Assembly (NCBI GenBank): GCA_902794095.1
Contig: CADBFZ010000002.1
Location: forward strand, 124,001 to 188,000
DNA: 64,000 bases
Source of the DNA: an uncultured Lachnospiraceae bacterium
Lineage (GTDB): Bacteria; Bacillota; Clostridia; Lachnospirales; Lachnospiraceae
Direction of reading: 5' to 3'
The notes beneath the pieces were generated by a model. The model had not been told where the DNA came from. It ran no database searches and saw nothing but the letters and a program-made list of their open reading frames with translations. Below are positions 26,989 to 33,436 of this stretch, piece after piece. Each line of letters opens with the position of its first letter. Position 1 is the first letter of the stretch. A program made the translations under genes and the position numbers.

Positions 26989-27528
26989 ATGCTTTTATAC
27001 CATTATTTTGACAAGAAGACAGGTCCCTTTCGTAATTTGTCGGACCTAAGCGAAGAAGAAGCCAATAAGGTGCTTCTGACCATAAAGTCCGAAAAACCTG
27101 AAAGCATGTGCGCAAAAAGGCAAGACAGTTACGTTGCCGATAGAAGGCGATTCGAAGAGATACTAAGGACCGAGTTCCGGAAAAAAGGCGGGAAGATTGA
27201 ACGCGAAGTCCCCCACTATCTGGTGGTTGGTGAATGCCCATGGTTACAGAGCTGGTTTGAAGACTGCGATCACATAGTGATAGATACGGCAGACCTGGAT
27301 CTGAGCACAGTCTCTTTTACCTATGGAGATTCTCATCCAACGTTCAGTGACCGTGTTAATGATGGAAAAGAGTACAGAAAGAAGCTCTATACATATGACG
27401 AGATAATAGGCGTGATTAAAAAGTACGGACTTCCCCAGGACTGGAATCCGGATGGGAAATACGGCCCAGAGCGGTACGTCGAAGCTCATGTGTGGAGTGA
27501 TAGGGGAATAAAAGATGGCATCGAGTAA
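26989..27528 (+). CDS. Uncharacterised protein, paralogue of 8291-8806
   Basis: The 179-residue protein shares with the product of 8291 the opening (LLYHYFDKKTGPFRNL), the EEEANKVL helix, the ECPWLQSWFE motif, the VSFTYGDSHP motif and the terminal RYVEAHVWSD. The overall identity looks moderate, so the duplication is old or the copies were acquired separately. It overlaps the following TfoX-like gene by 14 bp. No function can be assigned. Confidence 0.75.
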   Translation: MLLYHYFDKKTGPFRNLSDLSEEEANKVLLTIKSEKPESMCAKRQDSYVADRRRFEEILRTEFRKKGGKIEREVPHYLVVGECPWLQSWFEDCDHIVIDTADLDLSTVSFTYGDSHPTFSDRVNDGKEYRKKLYTYDEIIGVIKKYGLPQDWNPDGKYGPERYVEAHVWSDRGIKDGIE

Positions 27529-27829
27529 AGATTATTTGGATTATATTTTAGAACAGCTCTCAGAGCTGGATGATATAACATACAGGGCGATGATGGGAGA
27601 ATACATCATCTATTATCGTGGAAAAGTTGTCGGTGGCATTTATGATGACCGCTTTCTTGTGAAGCCTGTAAAGTCTGCTGTGAAAATGATGCCGGAAGCC
27701 GGTCTGGAACTTCCATACGAGGGAGCGAAGGAGATGCTCCTTGTCGATAATGTAGAAAACAAAGAGTTTCTTTGCAATCTGTTAGAGTCGATGTATGAAG
27801 AGTTACCTGCCCCGAAGAAAAAGAAGTGA
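27515..27829 (+). CDS. TfoX N-terminal domain protein (second copy)
   Basis: The 104-residue TfoX_N protein is nearly the same as the product of 9735, with AMMGEYIIYYRGKVVGGIYD and the PAPKKKK tail. Its start overlaps the end of the preceding gene by 14 bp, so the two are translationally coupled. This overlap makes a functional link between the TfoX-like and upstream families more likely. Role unknown. Confidence 0.85.
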   Translation: MASSKDYLDYILEQLSELDDITYRAMMGEYIIYYRGKVVGGIYDDRFLVKPVKSAVKMMPEAGLELPYEGAKEMLLVDNVENKEFLCNLLESMYEELPAPKKKK

Positions 27830-27865
27830 GCTATAGTAAGGAAAACCGGAAGTAAATCTTCCTAA

Positions 27866-28080
27866 GGGGGTGCAAATGCACCCCCCCCTCTCTTGCAAAC
27901 CGGGGCGCGAGTAGTTTTTGACCCTATAAAAAACTACGTTTTGACTACGATTCACGGCCAAGATTTGCCACACTTTGCCGGGTTTTGCCATTTGGCCCGA
28001 TTTTCCGTAAAATGACCGGAGTTTCAGTAGCTTGGCAAACCGGCGCAAACTGGAGCAATTTGATGCGGTTTTGGAGGTAA
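27866..28080. other. Intergenic stretch with hairpins
   Basis: GGGGGTGC (27866-27873) pairs with GCACCCCC (27878-27885) but is followed by C-rich, not T-rich, sequence. GTAGTTTTT (27911-27919) pairs with AAAAACTAC (27929-27937). The segment after it (27941-28060) is rich in TTTGCC/GGCAAA words. A similar ACTACG-TTCACG word occurs at 17766. No gene is seen. It could be a degraded element or an untranslated leader of the broken phosphatase gene. Confidence 0.4.
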
Positions 28081-28083
28081 GAA

Positions 28084-28137
28084 ATGCCGATAAAAGTATT
28101 ATTTGTCTGCTGGGGCAACAGAACGGACCTTGGCTAA
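28084..28137 (+). pseudogene. Broken 5' end of a low-molecular-weight phosphatase gene
   Basis: After a strong TTGGAGG site, ATG 28084 begins MPIKVLFVCWGN and then diverges to RTDLG and a stop. The first part matches the start of the intact gene at 29431 (MIKVLFVCWGNICRS). Over 32 bases (28089-28120 compared with 29433-29464) the DNA differs at two positions. This is the start of a related gene interrupted within its active-site loop. Confidence 0.7.
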
Positions 28138-28242
28138 TCATCGTTATTGATGCGTTTTTTTTGAAAACAGGGTACTTTTTATACCGTTTTTATACCTGCA
28201 ACTATTATCTCTCCTATGAGAGAAAACATCTTGGGTTTTATT

Positions 28243-28268
28243 GAAGGCTGAATCAAGCCTTCTTTTTA
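28243..28268 (+). terminator. Intrinsic terminator
   Basis: A 7-bp stem (GAAGGCT at 28243-28249 and AGCCTTC at 28256-28262) followed by TTTTTA lies upstream of the two-gene cassette. It insulates the cassette promoter from upstream transcription. Confidence 0.75.
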
Positions 28269-28274
28269 TTTGAT

Positions 28275-28365
28275 AACCAAAAATCTAATATTTGAATTAA
28301 AATATTGACATGCATAATGAGTGATGATATATTTATCTCACAACCAAAAACGAAATATTTGATTT
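28275..28365 (+). promoter_or_regulatory. Cassette promoter flanked by 24-bp direct repeats
   Basis: TTGACA (28305-28310), 17 bp and TATATT (28328-28333) form a near-consensus promoter. A 24-bp word beginning AACCAAAAA and containing AATATTTGA occurs at 28275-28298 and again at 28342-28365 (20 of 24 positions equal), once upstream of the -35 and once at the transcript start. The arrangement suggests repression by a product of the following genes, as in toxin-antitoxin or phage-defence cassettes. Confidence 0.75.
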
Positions 28366-28383
28366 CAGAAACGAGGTGATTGC

Positions 28384-28887
28384 ATGTTTGAAACTATTAT
28401 AAAAATGAGGTTGGCTAATCCGACCCCAGTGGGAGGTTGCTTGAAAGAACATTTAGGATTCTTCAAGCTTAAATTGGAGGAGATGAACGCCTTGGAGAGC
28501 AATTACAACCAAAAAAAAGTTACAATTATTGAGCCGATTGAAGAAGATGATGTAGTTGTTTTAAAGGTTGAATCTGAACTTGAATTGACATCCCCAGGCA
28601 GAGCGTTTACTGGGTTGTCGAGAGCATTGTTGAATGAAGCTTCCGATGGATTTGACTCGTTTTACAAAGACAATCTTTTTCATGGGAGATTATTATCATT
28701 TGAACGCGAATACAAGGATTCTAAAGCTATTGAGAATTTATCTGACACTGATTTTTTAATTCGTCTGGTTATCCTGACACAGAAACCTAAAAGTCTTTTG
28801 ACTCAGACAGAAAAAGACATATTATCTCAGATAAAGATACTCGCAGCAAATCTGCCTAATACTATAGATAATGGAGGTTTAAAATGA
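28384..28887 (+). CDS. Unknown protein A of the AT-rich two-gene cassette
   Basis: The 167-residue soluble protein is not recognised. It has a predicted beta-rich first half (VTIIEPIEEDDVVVLKVESE) and a helical second half, with no cysteines in the second half and no membrane segment. An ACGAGG site precedes the ATG. Its stop overlaps the start of the next gene (ATGA at 28884-28887), so both proteins are made together. The low G+C content and own operator-promoter set it apart from its surroundings. Confidence 0.7.
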   Translation: MFETIIKMRLANPTPVGGCLKEHLGFFKLKLEEMNALESNYNQKKVTIIEPIEEDDVVVLKVESELELTSPGRAFTGLSRALLNEASDGFDSFYKDNLFHGRLLSFEREYKDSKAIENLSDTDFLIRLVILTQKPKSLLTQTEKDILSQIKILAANLPNTIDNGGLK

Positions 28888-29297
28888 GCGATTTTGAGAC
28901 AATGAAGATAGAAGCAAAAAGAGGCACGCAAATATTAGTTAATTATCATGATTGCTTAGGATGGAACGATTTTGGGGATAAAGGAAATGCTTGTTATAAT
29001 CCGTTTGAATATTCATCGCAAACTGAATGTGACGAGGAAGCACTTTGGCTTGCTGCCGTTAAATCAACTATGAAAAAGAATTCGTATACACATCTGTTAT
29101 TAGCCGAGCTTGTTGCAAAGGATATTGGATGTGCTTGGGTTACCTATGATTGGCTTTGCAAGAGTATGAGTAGAATTTTTAGCGGTCAATCTATGGATAC
29201 ACTTGTTAATATGTGCTGTTTGTCTAAAGATGTAAAGATTAAAATGAAGGAAAAAGGGATTACAAGTATTAATTCGCTTGAAGAAGTGTATGTATAG
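28884..29297 (+). CDS. Unknown protein B of the AT-rich two-gene cassette
   Basis: The 137-residue protein is not recognised. It contains a conserved-looking NYHDCLGWNDFGDKGNACYN segment and an AWVTYDWLCKSMSRIF segment, with several cysteines and aromatic residues but no clear catalytic signature. It is translationally coupled to protein A through a four-base overlap. The pair could be a toxin-antitoxin or defence module or a regulator with its partner; this is inferred from layout only. Confidence 0.7.
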   Translation: MSDFETMKIEAKRGTQILVNYHDCLGWNDFGDKGNACYNPFEYSSQTECDEEALWLAAVKSTMKKNSYTHLLLAELVAKDIGCAWVTYDWLCKSMSRIFSGQSMDTLVNMCCLSKDVKIKMKEKGITSINSLEEVYV

Positions 29298-29310
29298 GCG
29301 AGGTGTCCCT

Positions 29311-29394
29311 TGCATAATGCCAAGAGAGTAGTTGTTATTGGAGAAGACAAAGCTCCAGATACCATGTTTATACCTTTTGATTTCATCAAATAAG
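29311..29394 (+). pseudogene. Short ORF or 3' remnant at the cassette's right edge
   Basis: A frame from TTG 29311 reads HNAKRVVVIGEDKAPDTMFI then PFDFIK and stops at TAA. It has a weak GAGG upstream at 29300. It looks like the C-terminal end of a protein rather than a free peptide. Family unknown. Confidence 0.3.
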
Positions 29395-29430
29395 TGGCAA
29401 ATATATGATTATAAAAACGGAGTTTTTCAT

Positions 29431-29886
29431 ATGATAAAAGTACTGTTTGTCTGCTGGGGCAACATCTGTCGTTCGCCCATGGCTGAATTTGTTATGAAAG
29501 ATCTGGTTAATAAAAGAGGACTCTCGGACAGGTTTGAAATCGCCTCTGCCGCAACCAGTACGGAAGAGATAGGTAATCCCGTTTATCCTCCCGCTAAGGC
29601 AGAACTTGCCCGCCACGGAATATCCTGTGAGGGAAAGAGGGCAAGACAGCTGAGACGCGATGATTACGAGAACTACGATTACATTATCGGAATGGAGAAT
29701 CTTAACCTCAGCTATATGAACAGGATTCTCGGCGGAGATCCTGAAGGCAAAGTATCTCTTCTTATGGACTTTACATCGCATCCAGAGGATATTGACGATC
29801 CCTGGTATACGGGAGATTTCAAAGGTGTATTCAAACAGATAACGGAGGGGTGCGAAGCTCTTTTGAACAAGTGCATTAACGATTGA
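29431..29886 (+). CDS. Low-molecular-weight protein tyrosine phosphatase
   Basis: The 151-residue protein has the P-loop CWGNICRS (CX5R plus S) at residues 8-15 and the general acid in DDPWYTGDF near the C-terminus. All catalytic residues are present. It should dephosphorylate phosphotyrosine or related esters in the cytoplasm. The frame opens further upstream, but GGAG before ATG 29431 and the family's fixed N-terminus decide the start. A second, broken start of such a gene lies 1.35 kb upstream. Confidence 0.92.
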   Translation: MIKVLFVCWGNICRSPMAEFVMKDLVNKRGLSDRFEIASAATSTEEIGNPVYPPAKAELARHGISCEGKRARQLRRDDYENYDYIIGMENLNLSYMNRILGGDPEGKVSLLMDFTSHPEDIDDPWYTGDFKGVFKQITEGCEALLNKCIND

Positions 29887-29897
29887 TTTTATGTTAG

Positions 29898-29940
29898 CAT
29901 CGGGATTCGATTTGCAGACGGATTCCGGTGTTTTTTTTTT
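29898..29940 (+). terminator. Intrinsic terminator of the phosphatase gene
   Basis: An 11-bp stem with G-U pairs (29898-29908 and 29920-29930) followed by ten T residues lies downstream of the phosphatase gene and upstream of the NAD operon promoter. Confidence 0.75.
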
Positions 29941-29961
29941 CGATTAAAAAAATTTTGAAAA

Positions 29962-30026
29962 TAAGTATTGAAATAATACTTAAAATGTGTATAATGAATT
30001 TAAGATAAGTATTGAGACAATACTTA
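29962..30026 (+). promoter_or_regulatory. NAD operon promoter with two NrtR-type operators
   Basis: Two perfect palindromes, TAAGTATT-N5-AATACTTA, lie at 29962-29982 and 30006-30026, with centres 44 bp apart (about four helical turns). A promoter, TTGAAA (29968-29973), 16 bp, TATAAT (29990-29995), is embedded so that the first operator covers the -35 and the second lies just after the transcript start. The same palindrome precedes the NrtR-like gene at 1959-1981. Repression of the NAD genes by that regulator is a strong inference. Confidence 0.88.
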
Positions 30027-30105
30027 AACAGATTTGATAAAACAGATTGTGATTTATCAAGCTAAAGTCTATTATTTTTTTATAGCGTAATCGGAGGTAT
30101 TTGTT

Positions 30106-30663
30106 ATGGCTAAGAAAATTGTTGTAGTAGTTGATATGCAGAAGGACTTCATCGATGGAGCTCTCGGATCTGCGGAGGCAGTTAAGATTGTTGATAACTG
30201 TGCTAAGAAAATAAAATCAGCCGTAGCAAATGGCGATACCGTTATTTTCACAAGAGATACTCACGGTGAGAACTACATGAACACAGAAGAGGGTAAGAAC
30301 CTTCCCGTTCCTCACTGCATCAAAGGAAGCGACGGATGGCAGATCACAGGAGCACTTTCTCAGCTCGTCGACAATCCCGTGATCCTCGACAAAGAAACAT
30401 TCGGAAGCAGAGATCTTGGAAAGCTTGTAGCAGAGAAGCTCGCTGAAGGTGATTATGACGGAATTGAACTTTTCGGACTCTGCACCGACATTTGTGTCAT
30501 AAGTAATGCACTTCTTATCAAAGCTTTCTGCCCCGATATTCCCATCTATGTCGATGCATCCTGCAGCGCGGGTGTATCTCCCGAAAGCCACGATACAGCA
30601 CTCAAAGCAATGGAAACCTGTCAGATTCACGTAACCGGAAAGGGTGAGGAACCTTGGAGATAA
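30106..30663 (+). CDS. pncA: Nicotinamidase
   Basis: The 185-residue isochorismatase-fold hydrolase should convert nicotinamide to nicotinate for NAD salvage. The catalytic triad Asp10 (VVVVDMQKDF), Lys96 (LDKETFGS) and Cys130 (GLCTDICVIS) is visible, and metal ligands Asp51, His53 (TRDTHGE) and His70 (PVPHC) fit PncA. The isochorismatase family is broad, but the operon with nadD, pncB and nadE fixes the role. A CGGAGG site precedes the ATG. It is the first gene of the operator-controlled unit. Confidence 0.93.
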   Translation: MAKKIVVVVDMQKDFIDGALGSAEAVKIVDNCAKKIKSAVANGDTVIFTRDTHGENYMNTEEGKNLPVPHCIKGSDGWQITGALSQLVDNPVILDKETFGSRDLGKLVAEKLAEGDYDGIELFGLCTDICVISNALLIKAFCPDIPIYVDASCSAGVSPESHDTALKAMETCQIHVTGKGEEPWR

Positions 30664-31301
30664 CCAGGATCTACAACATAGCGTTATTCGGAGGGACGTT
30701 CGATCCGTTCCACATGGGTCACTATGAGCTCCTGAAGAACTTTAACGAGGAGATTCAGCCGGATAAGATCTACATCATCCCGACGGGCCATCCCTACTTT
30801 AAGGAACAGGTCGGCAAGAAAGTAAGCTCAGCCACAGACCGTATCGAGATGACAAGAGCGGGACTTGAAGGTCTTGATATTCCCTGGGAGATATCGACGG
30901 TGGAAACAGACAAAGATACACCGAGCTACTCGATAGAAACGATTTCTTTTTTCAGGGATATGGGTATTCCGAAAGAGAGCGGTGCCGGTCACCTGAAGAT
31001 TTGGTTCTTATGCGGAAGCGATCTTCTTTTTGAAATAGACAGATGGTTTAAGTTCGAAGAGATTCTTTCATCGGTTACCCTTGCGGTTATACCCAGAGGT
31101 GATGACGACATGGATGAAATTCTCGCACGAAAAAAAGAACTGGAAGAAAAGTATAGCGCTAAGATTTATATTTCCAAGTACCGAGGCCGGAAGATTTCAT
31201 CTACAATGATCAGGGAAAATCCTGAAAGTTGCAAAGATCTTATTCCCGAAGGAACATACAGATACATTCGTGAGCACGGACTTTACGAAAGCGGACAATA
31301 A
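30654..31301 (+). CDS. nadD: Nicotinate-nucleotide adenylyltransferase
   Basis: The 215-residue protein has the nucleotidyltransferase motifs LFGGTFDPFHMGHYELL near the N-terminus and KISSTMIRENP near the C-terminus. It joins ATP and nicotinate mononucleotide to give deamido-NAD and pyrophosphate. The start appears to be TTG 30654, which overlaps pncA by 10 bp behind AAGGGTGAGG; no ATG before the GGTFDP motif is available. Translational coupling to pncA is likely. Confidence 0.93.
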   Translation: MEITRIYNIALFGGTFDPFHMGHYELLKNFNEEIQPDKIYIIPTGHPYFKEQVGKKVSSATDRIEMTRAGLEGLDIPWEISTVETDKDTPSYSIETISFFRDMGIPKESGAGHLKIWFLCGSDLLFEIDRWFKFEEILSSVTLAVIPRGDDDMDEILARKKELEEKYSAKIYISKYRGRKISSTMIRENPESCKDLIPEGTYRYIREHGLYESGQ

Positions 31302-31341
31302 ACGGTTTACCTTCGCGTGAAGGTTTTGAAAGGAGTTATAT

Positions 31342-32541
31342 ATGGAACAGATCATCAACAGCCTGCTTGAGACAGACCTTTATAAGTTTTCCATGGGACA
31401 GGCAATCTACCATCAGTTCCCCAGCTACACCACAACCTGGACATTCAGATGCAGAAATACCGATGTCCGCTTTACTCCCGAAATGGTTGAAGAGATCAAG
31501 CGTCAGATTCAGCTTTACTGCGAGCTGAAGTTTACCGAAGAGGAACTTGAGTATCTCGGAAAGATCACCTGGTTCCAGAGATCCTATGTTGATTTCTTAA
31601 GACTCTGGCATCCCAGATTCGAGGATTTCGAGATTGGGACCAAGTCTCCTTGCGGACTTACCATCGAGACCAAGGGAACATGGCTCAACACTTCCATGTA
31701 TGAGATTCCTACCCTTGCAATCGTAAACGGTGTTTATTTCCGCATGGGATTTGATTACGACAAACTCCTTGTAAGTTTCAAAGAGCGCCTTGATGACAAG
31801 ATTAAAAAGCTCGAAGACGGAACCTGGAAAATCGGACCTTTCTCCGAGTTTGGTATCAGAAGAAGATTATCCGCAGAAGCTCAGGAACTTGCGGTTTCGG
31901 AGCTTGCTAAGGCGAAGCTTGACGGTTCTCTTTTCGTAGGAACTTCCAATGTATACCTGGCTAAGAAGTTCGGATTAAAGCCCGTTGGAACCATGGCTCA
32001 TGAGTGGATCATGTGCGTAGGTCAGGGAAATCACAAGCACAATCCCGCATACTCTAATTGGTACGCACTGGATGCGTGGGTCAAAGAGTACGGAGTCCTC
32101 AATGGAATCGCACTTACAGATGCTATCACCACCGACTGCTTCCTTAAGGATTTCCAGCTTACCTATGCGACTCTATTCTCCGGCGTAAGACAGGATTCCG
32201 GCGATCCCATGAAGTGGGGCGATAAGATGATTAAGCACTATGAGTCACTTGGCATTAATCCTAAGACCAAGACCCTTCTTTTCTCCGATTCACTTGATTT
32301 CGAGAAGGCAAGCAATATTAATGCATACTTTAACGGAAGAGCAAATGTTGCGTTCGGTATCGGAACTTATGTTGCCAATGACACTGATGTTCCCGCTCTT
32401 AACATCGTTATGAAGACCACCGAGTGTAACGGTCAGGATGTTGCGAAGATTTCCGACAGTGAAGGAAAGGGAATGTGCAAGAATCCCGATTATGTAGATT
32501 ACCTGCAGAGAACCATCGACTGGAGAATGAAGCACGAATAA
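31342..32541 (+). CDS. pncB: Nicotinate phosphoribosyltransferase
   Basis: The 399-residue enzyme converts nicotinate and PRPP to nicotinate mononucleotide. The opening LLETDLYKFSMGQAIYHQFP is typical for PncB, as are GTSNVYLAKKFGLKPVGTMA followed by HEW around the catalytic histidine region, and SGVRQDSGDPMKWG for phosphate binding. Its length matches the family. It lies between nadD and nadE, so the operon covers all steps from nicotinamide to NAD. An AAAGGAG site precedes the ATG. Confidence 0.95.
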   Translation: MEQIINSLLETDLYKFSMGQAIYHQFPSYTTTWTFRCRNTDVRFTPEMVEEIKRQIQLYCELKFTEEELEYLGKITWFQRSYVDFLRLWHPRFEDFEIGTKSPCGLTIETKGTWLNTSMYEIPTLAIVNGVYFRMGFDYDKLLVSFKERLDDKIKKLEDGTWKIGPFSEFGIRRRLSAEAQELAVSELAKAKLDGSLFVGTSNVYLAKKFGLKPVGTMAHEWIMCVGQGNHKHNPAYSNWYALDAWVKEYGVLNGIALTDAITTDCFLKDFQLTYATLFSGVRQDSGDPMKWGDKMIKHYESLGINPKTKTLLFSDSLDFEKASNINAYFNGRANVAFGIGTYVANDTDVPALNIVMKTTECNGQDVAKISDSEGKGMCKNPDYVDYLQRTIDWRMKHE

Positions 32542-32551
32542 GAGGTGAAAC

Positions 32552-33289
32552 ATGCTTACTAATGTTGAAAAGACAGTAAATGATGTAACCGAGTGGATCA
32601 AAGAATATTTTGAGAAGAACGGCAAGGGCTGTAAGGCGGTCCTTGGAATTTCCGGCGGTAAGGATTCATGCATCACCGCAGCTCTTCTTGCAAGAGCTCT
32701 TGGAAAAGAGAGAGTAGTAGGAGTCCTTATGCCCGACGGAGTTCAGCCGGATATCAGTGATTCCGAAGCGGTTGTTGAATTCCTCGGAATTGAGCACAAG
32801 GTTGTTAATATCGGAGAGACCGTAGCTGCTCTTAAGAAAGCTCTTGAAGATGCCGGCTCTGTTGTAAGTAAGGATACCAAGATCAACATTCCTCCCAGAG
32901 TAAGGATGACCACTCTTTATGCGGTGGCACAGGGACTTGAGTGCGGCGGAAGAGTAATCAATACCTGCAATAAGTCAGAGGACTACATCGGATACAGCAC
33001 CAAGTTCGGTGATGCTGCGGGAGATATGTCCATTCTTGCGGGCTTTACGGTAGAGGAAGTTCTTCAGATCGGAGAGTACCTTGGACTCCCCGAGCATCTC
33101 GTTCACAAGACTCCTTCGGATGGTCTCAGCGGAATGAGCGATGAAGACAAGATTGGCTTTACCTACAAGGTCCTGGACAGATATATTGCAACAGGAGAGT
33201 GCGAGGACGAAGCTATTAAAGCCAAAATCGACCGCATGCATGTTCTTAATCTCCACAAACTCGAGCTCATGCCTCATTTTGAACCGTAA
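32552..33289 (+). CDS. nadE: NH3-dependent NAD synthetase
   Basis: The 245-residue protein has the ATP-pyrophosphatase motif AVLGISGGKDSCITAALLAR and later TCNKSEDYIGYSTKFGDAAG and KTPSDGLSGMSDEDKIGFTY for deamido-NAD binding. It amidates deamido-NAD to NAD. No nitrilase-type glutaminase domain is attached, so it should use free ammonia. An AGAGGTG site precedes the ATG, and a terminator follows, closing the operon. Confidence 0.95.
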   Translation: MLTNVEKTVNDVTEWIKEYFEKNGKGCKAVLGISGGKDSCITAALLARALGKERVVGVLMPDGVQPDISDSEAVVEFLGIEHKVVNIGETVAALKKALEDAGSVVSKDTKINIPPRVRMTTLYAVAQGLECGGRVINTCNKSEDYIGYSTKFGDAAGDMSILAGFTVEEVLQIGEYLGLPEHLVHKTPSDGLSGMSDEDKIGFTYKVLDRYIATGECEDEAIKAKIDRMHVLNLHKLELMPHFEP

Positions 33290-33307
33290 TAACATAAATA
33301 TGTATCA

Positions 33308-33337
33308 AAAAAACGTCCCGATTTTGGGACGTTTTTT
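33308..33337 (+). terminator. Intrinsic terminator of the NAD operon
   Basis: A 12-bp stem (AAAAAACGTCCC at 33308-33319 and GGGACGTTTTTT at 33326-33337) with a 6-nt loop follows nadE. Confidence 0.95.
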
Positions 33338-33374
33338 GTGTATGAAGTTCCTGAAGCATGTGATAAAATGGGTC

Positions 33375-33390
33375 ATGTAAACGCTTACAT
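33375..33390 (+). promoter_or_regulatory. cre-type/LacI-family operator before GH115 copy 2
   Basis: ATGTAAACGCTTACAT is a symmetrical site that fits the Bacillus cre consensus TGWAARCGYTWNCW at every position. It lies about 47 bp before the GH115 start codon, just after a possible TGATAAAAT -10. Control by CcpA or by a LacI-family regulator of xylan genes is inferred. Confidence 0.8.
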
Positions 33391-33436
33391 AAATATAAAA
33401 CTCTGAACATAAACATTACAAAACGAGGTATGAAAT

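Noticed and set aside
2863-29900. Chromosomal integron cassette array
   Set aside because: The gene types fit, but I found no integrase gene and no attC-like imperfect palindromes between genes. Only one 17-base flank is shared by two genes.
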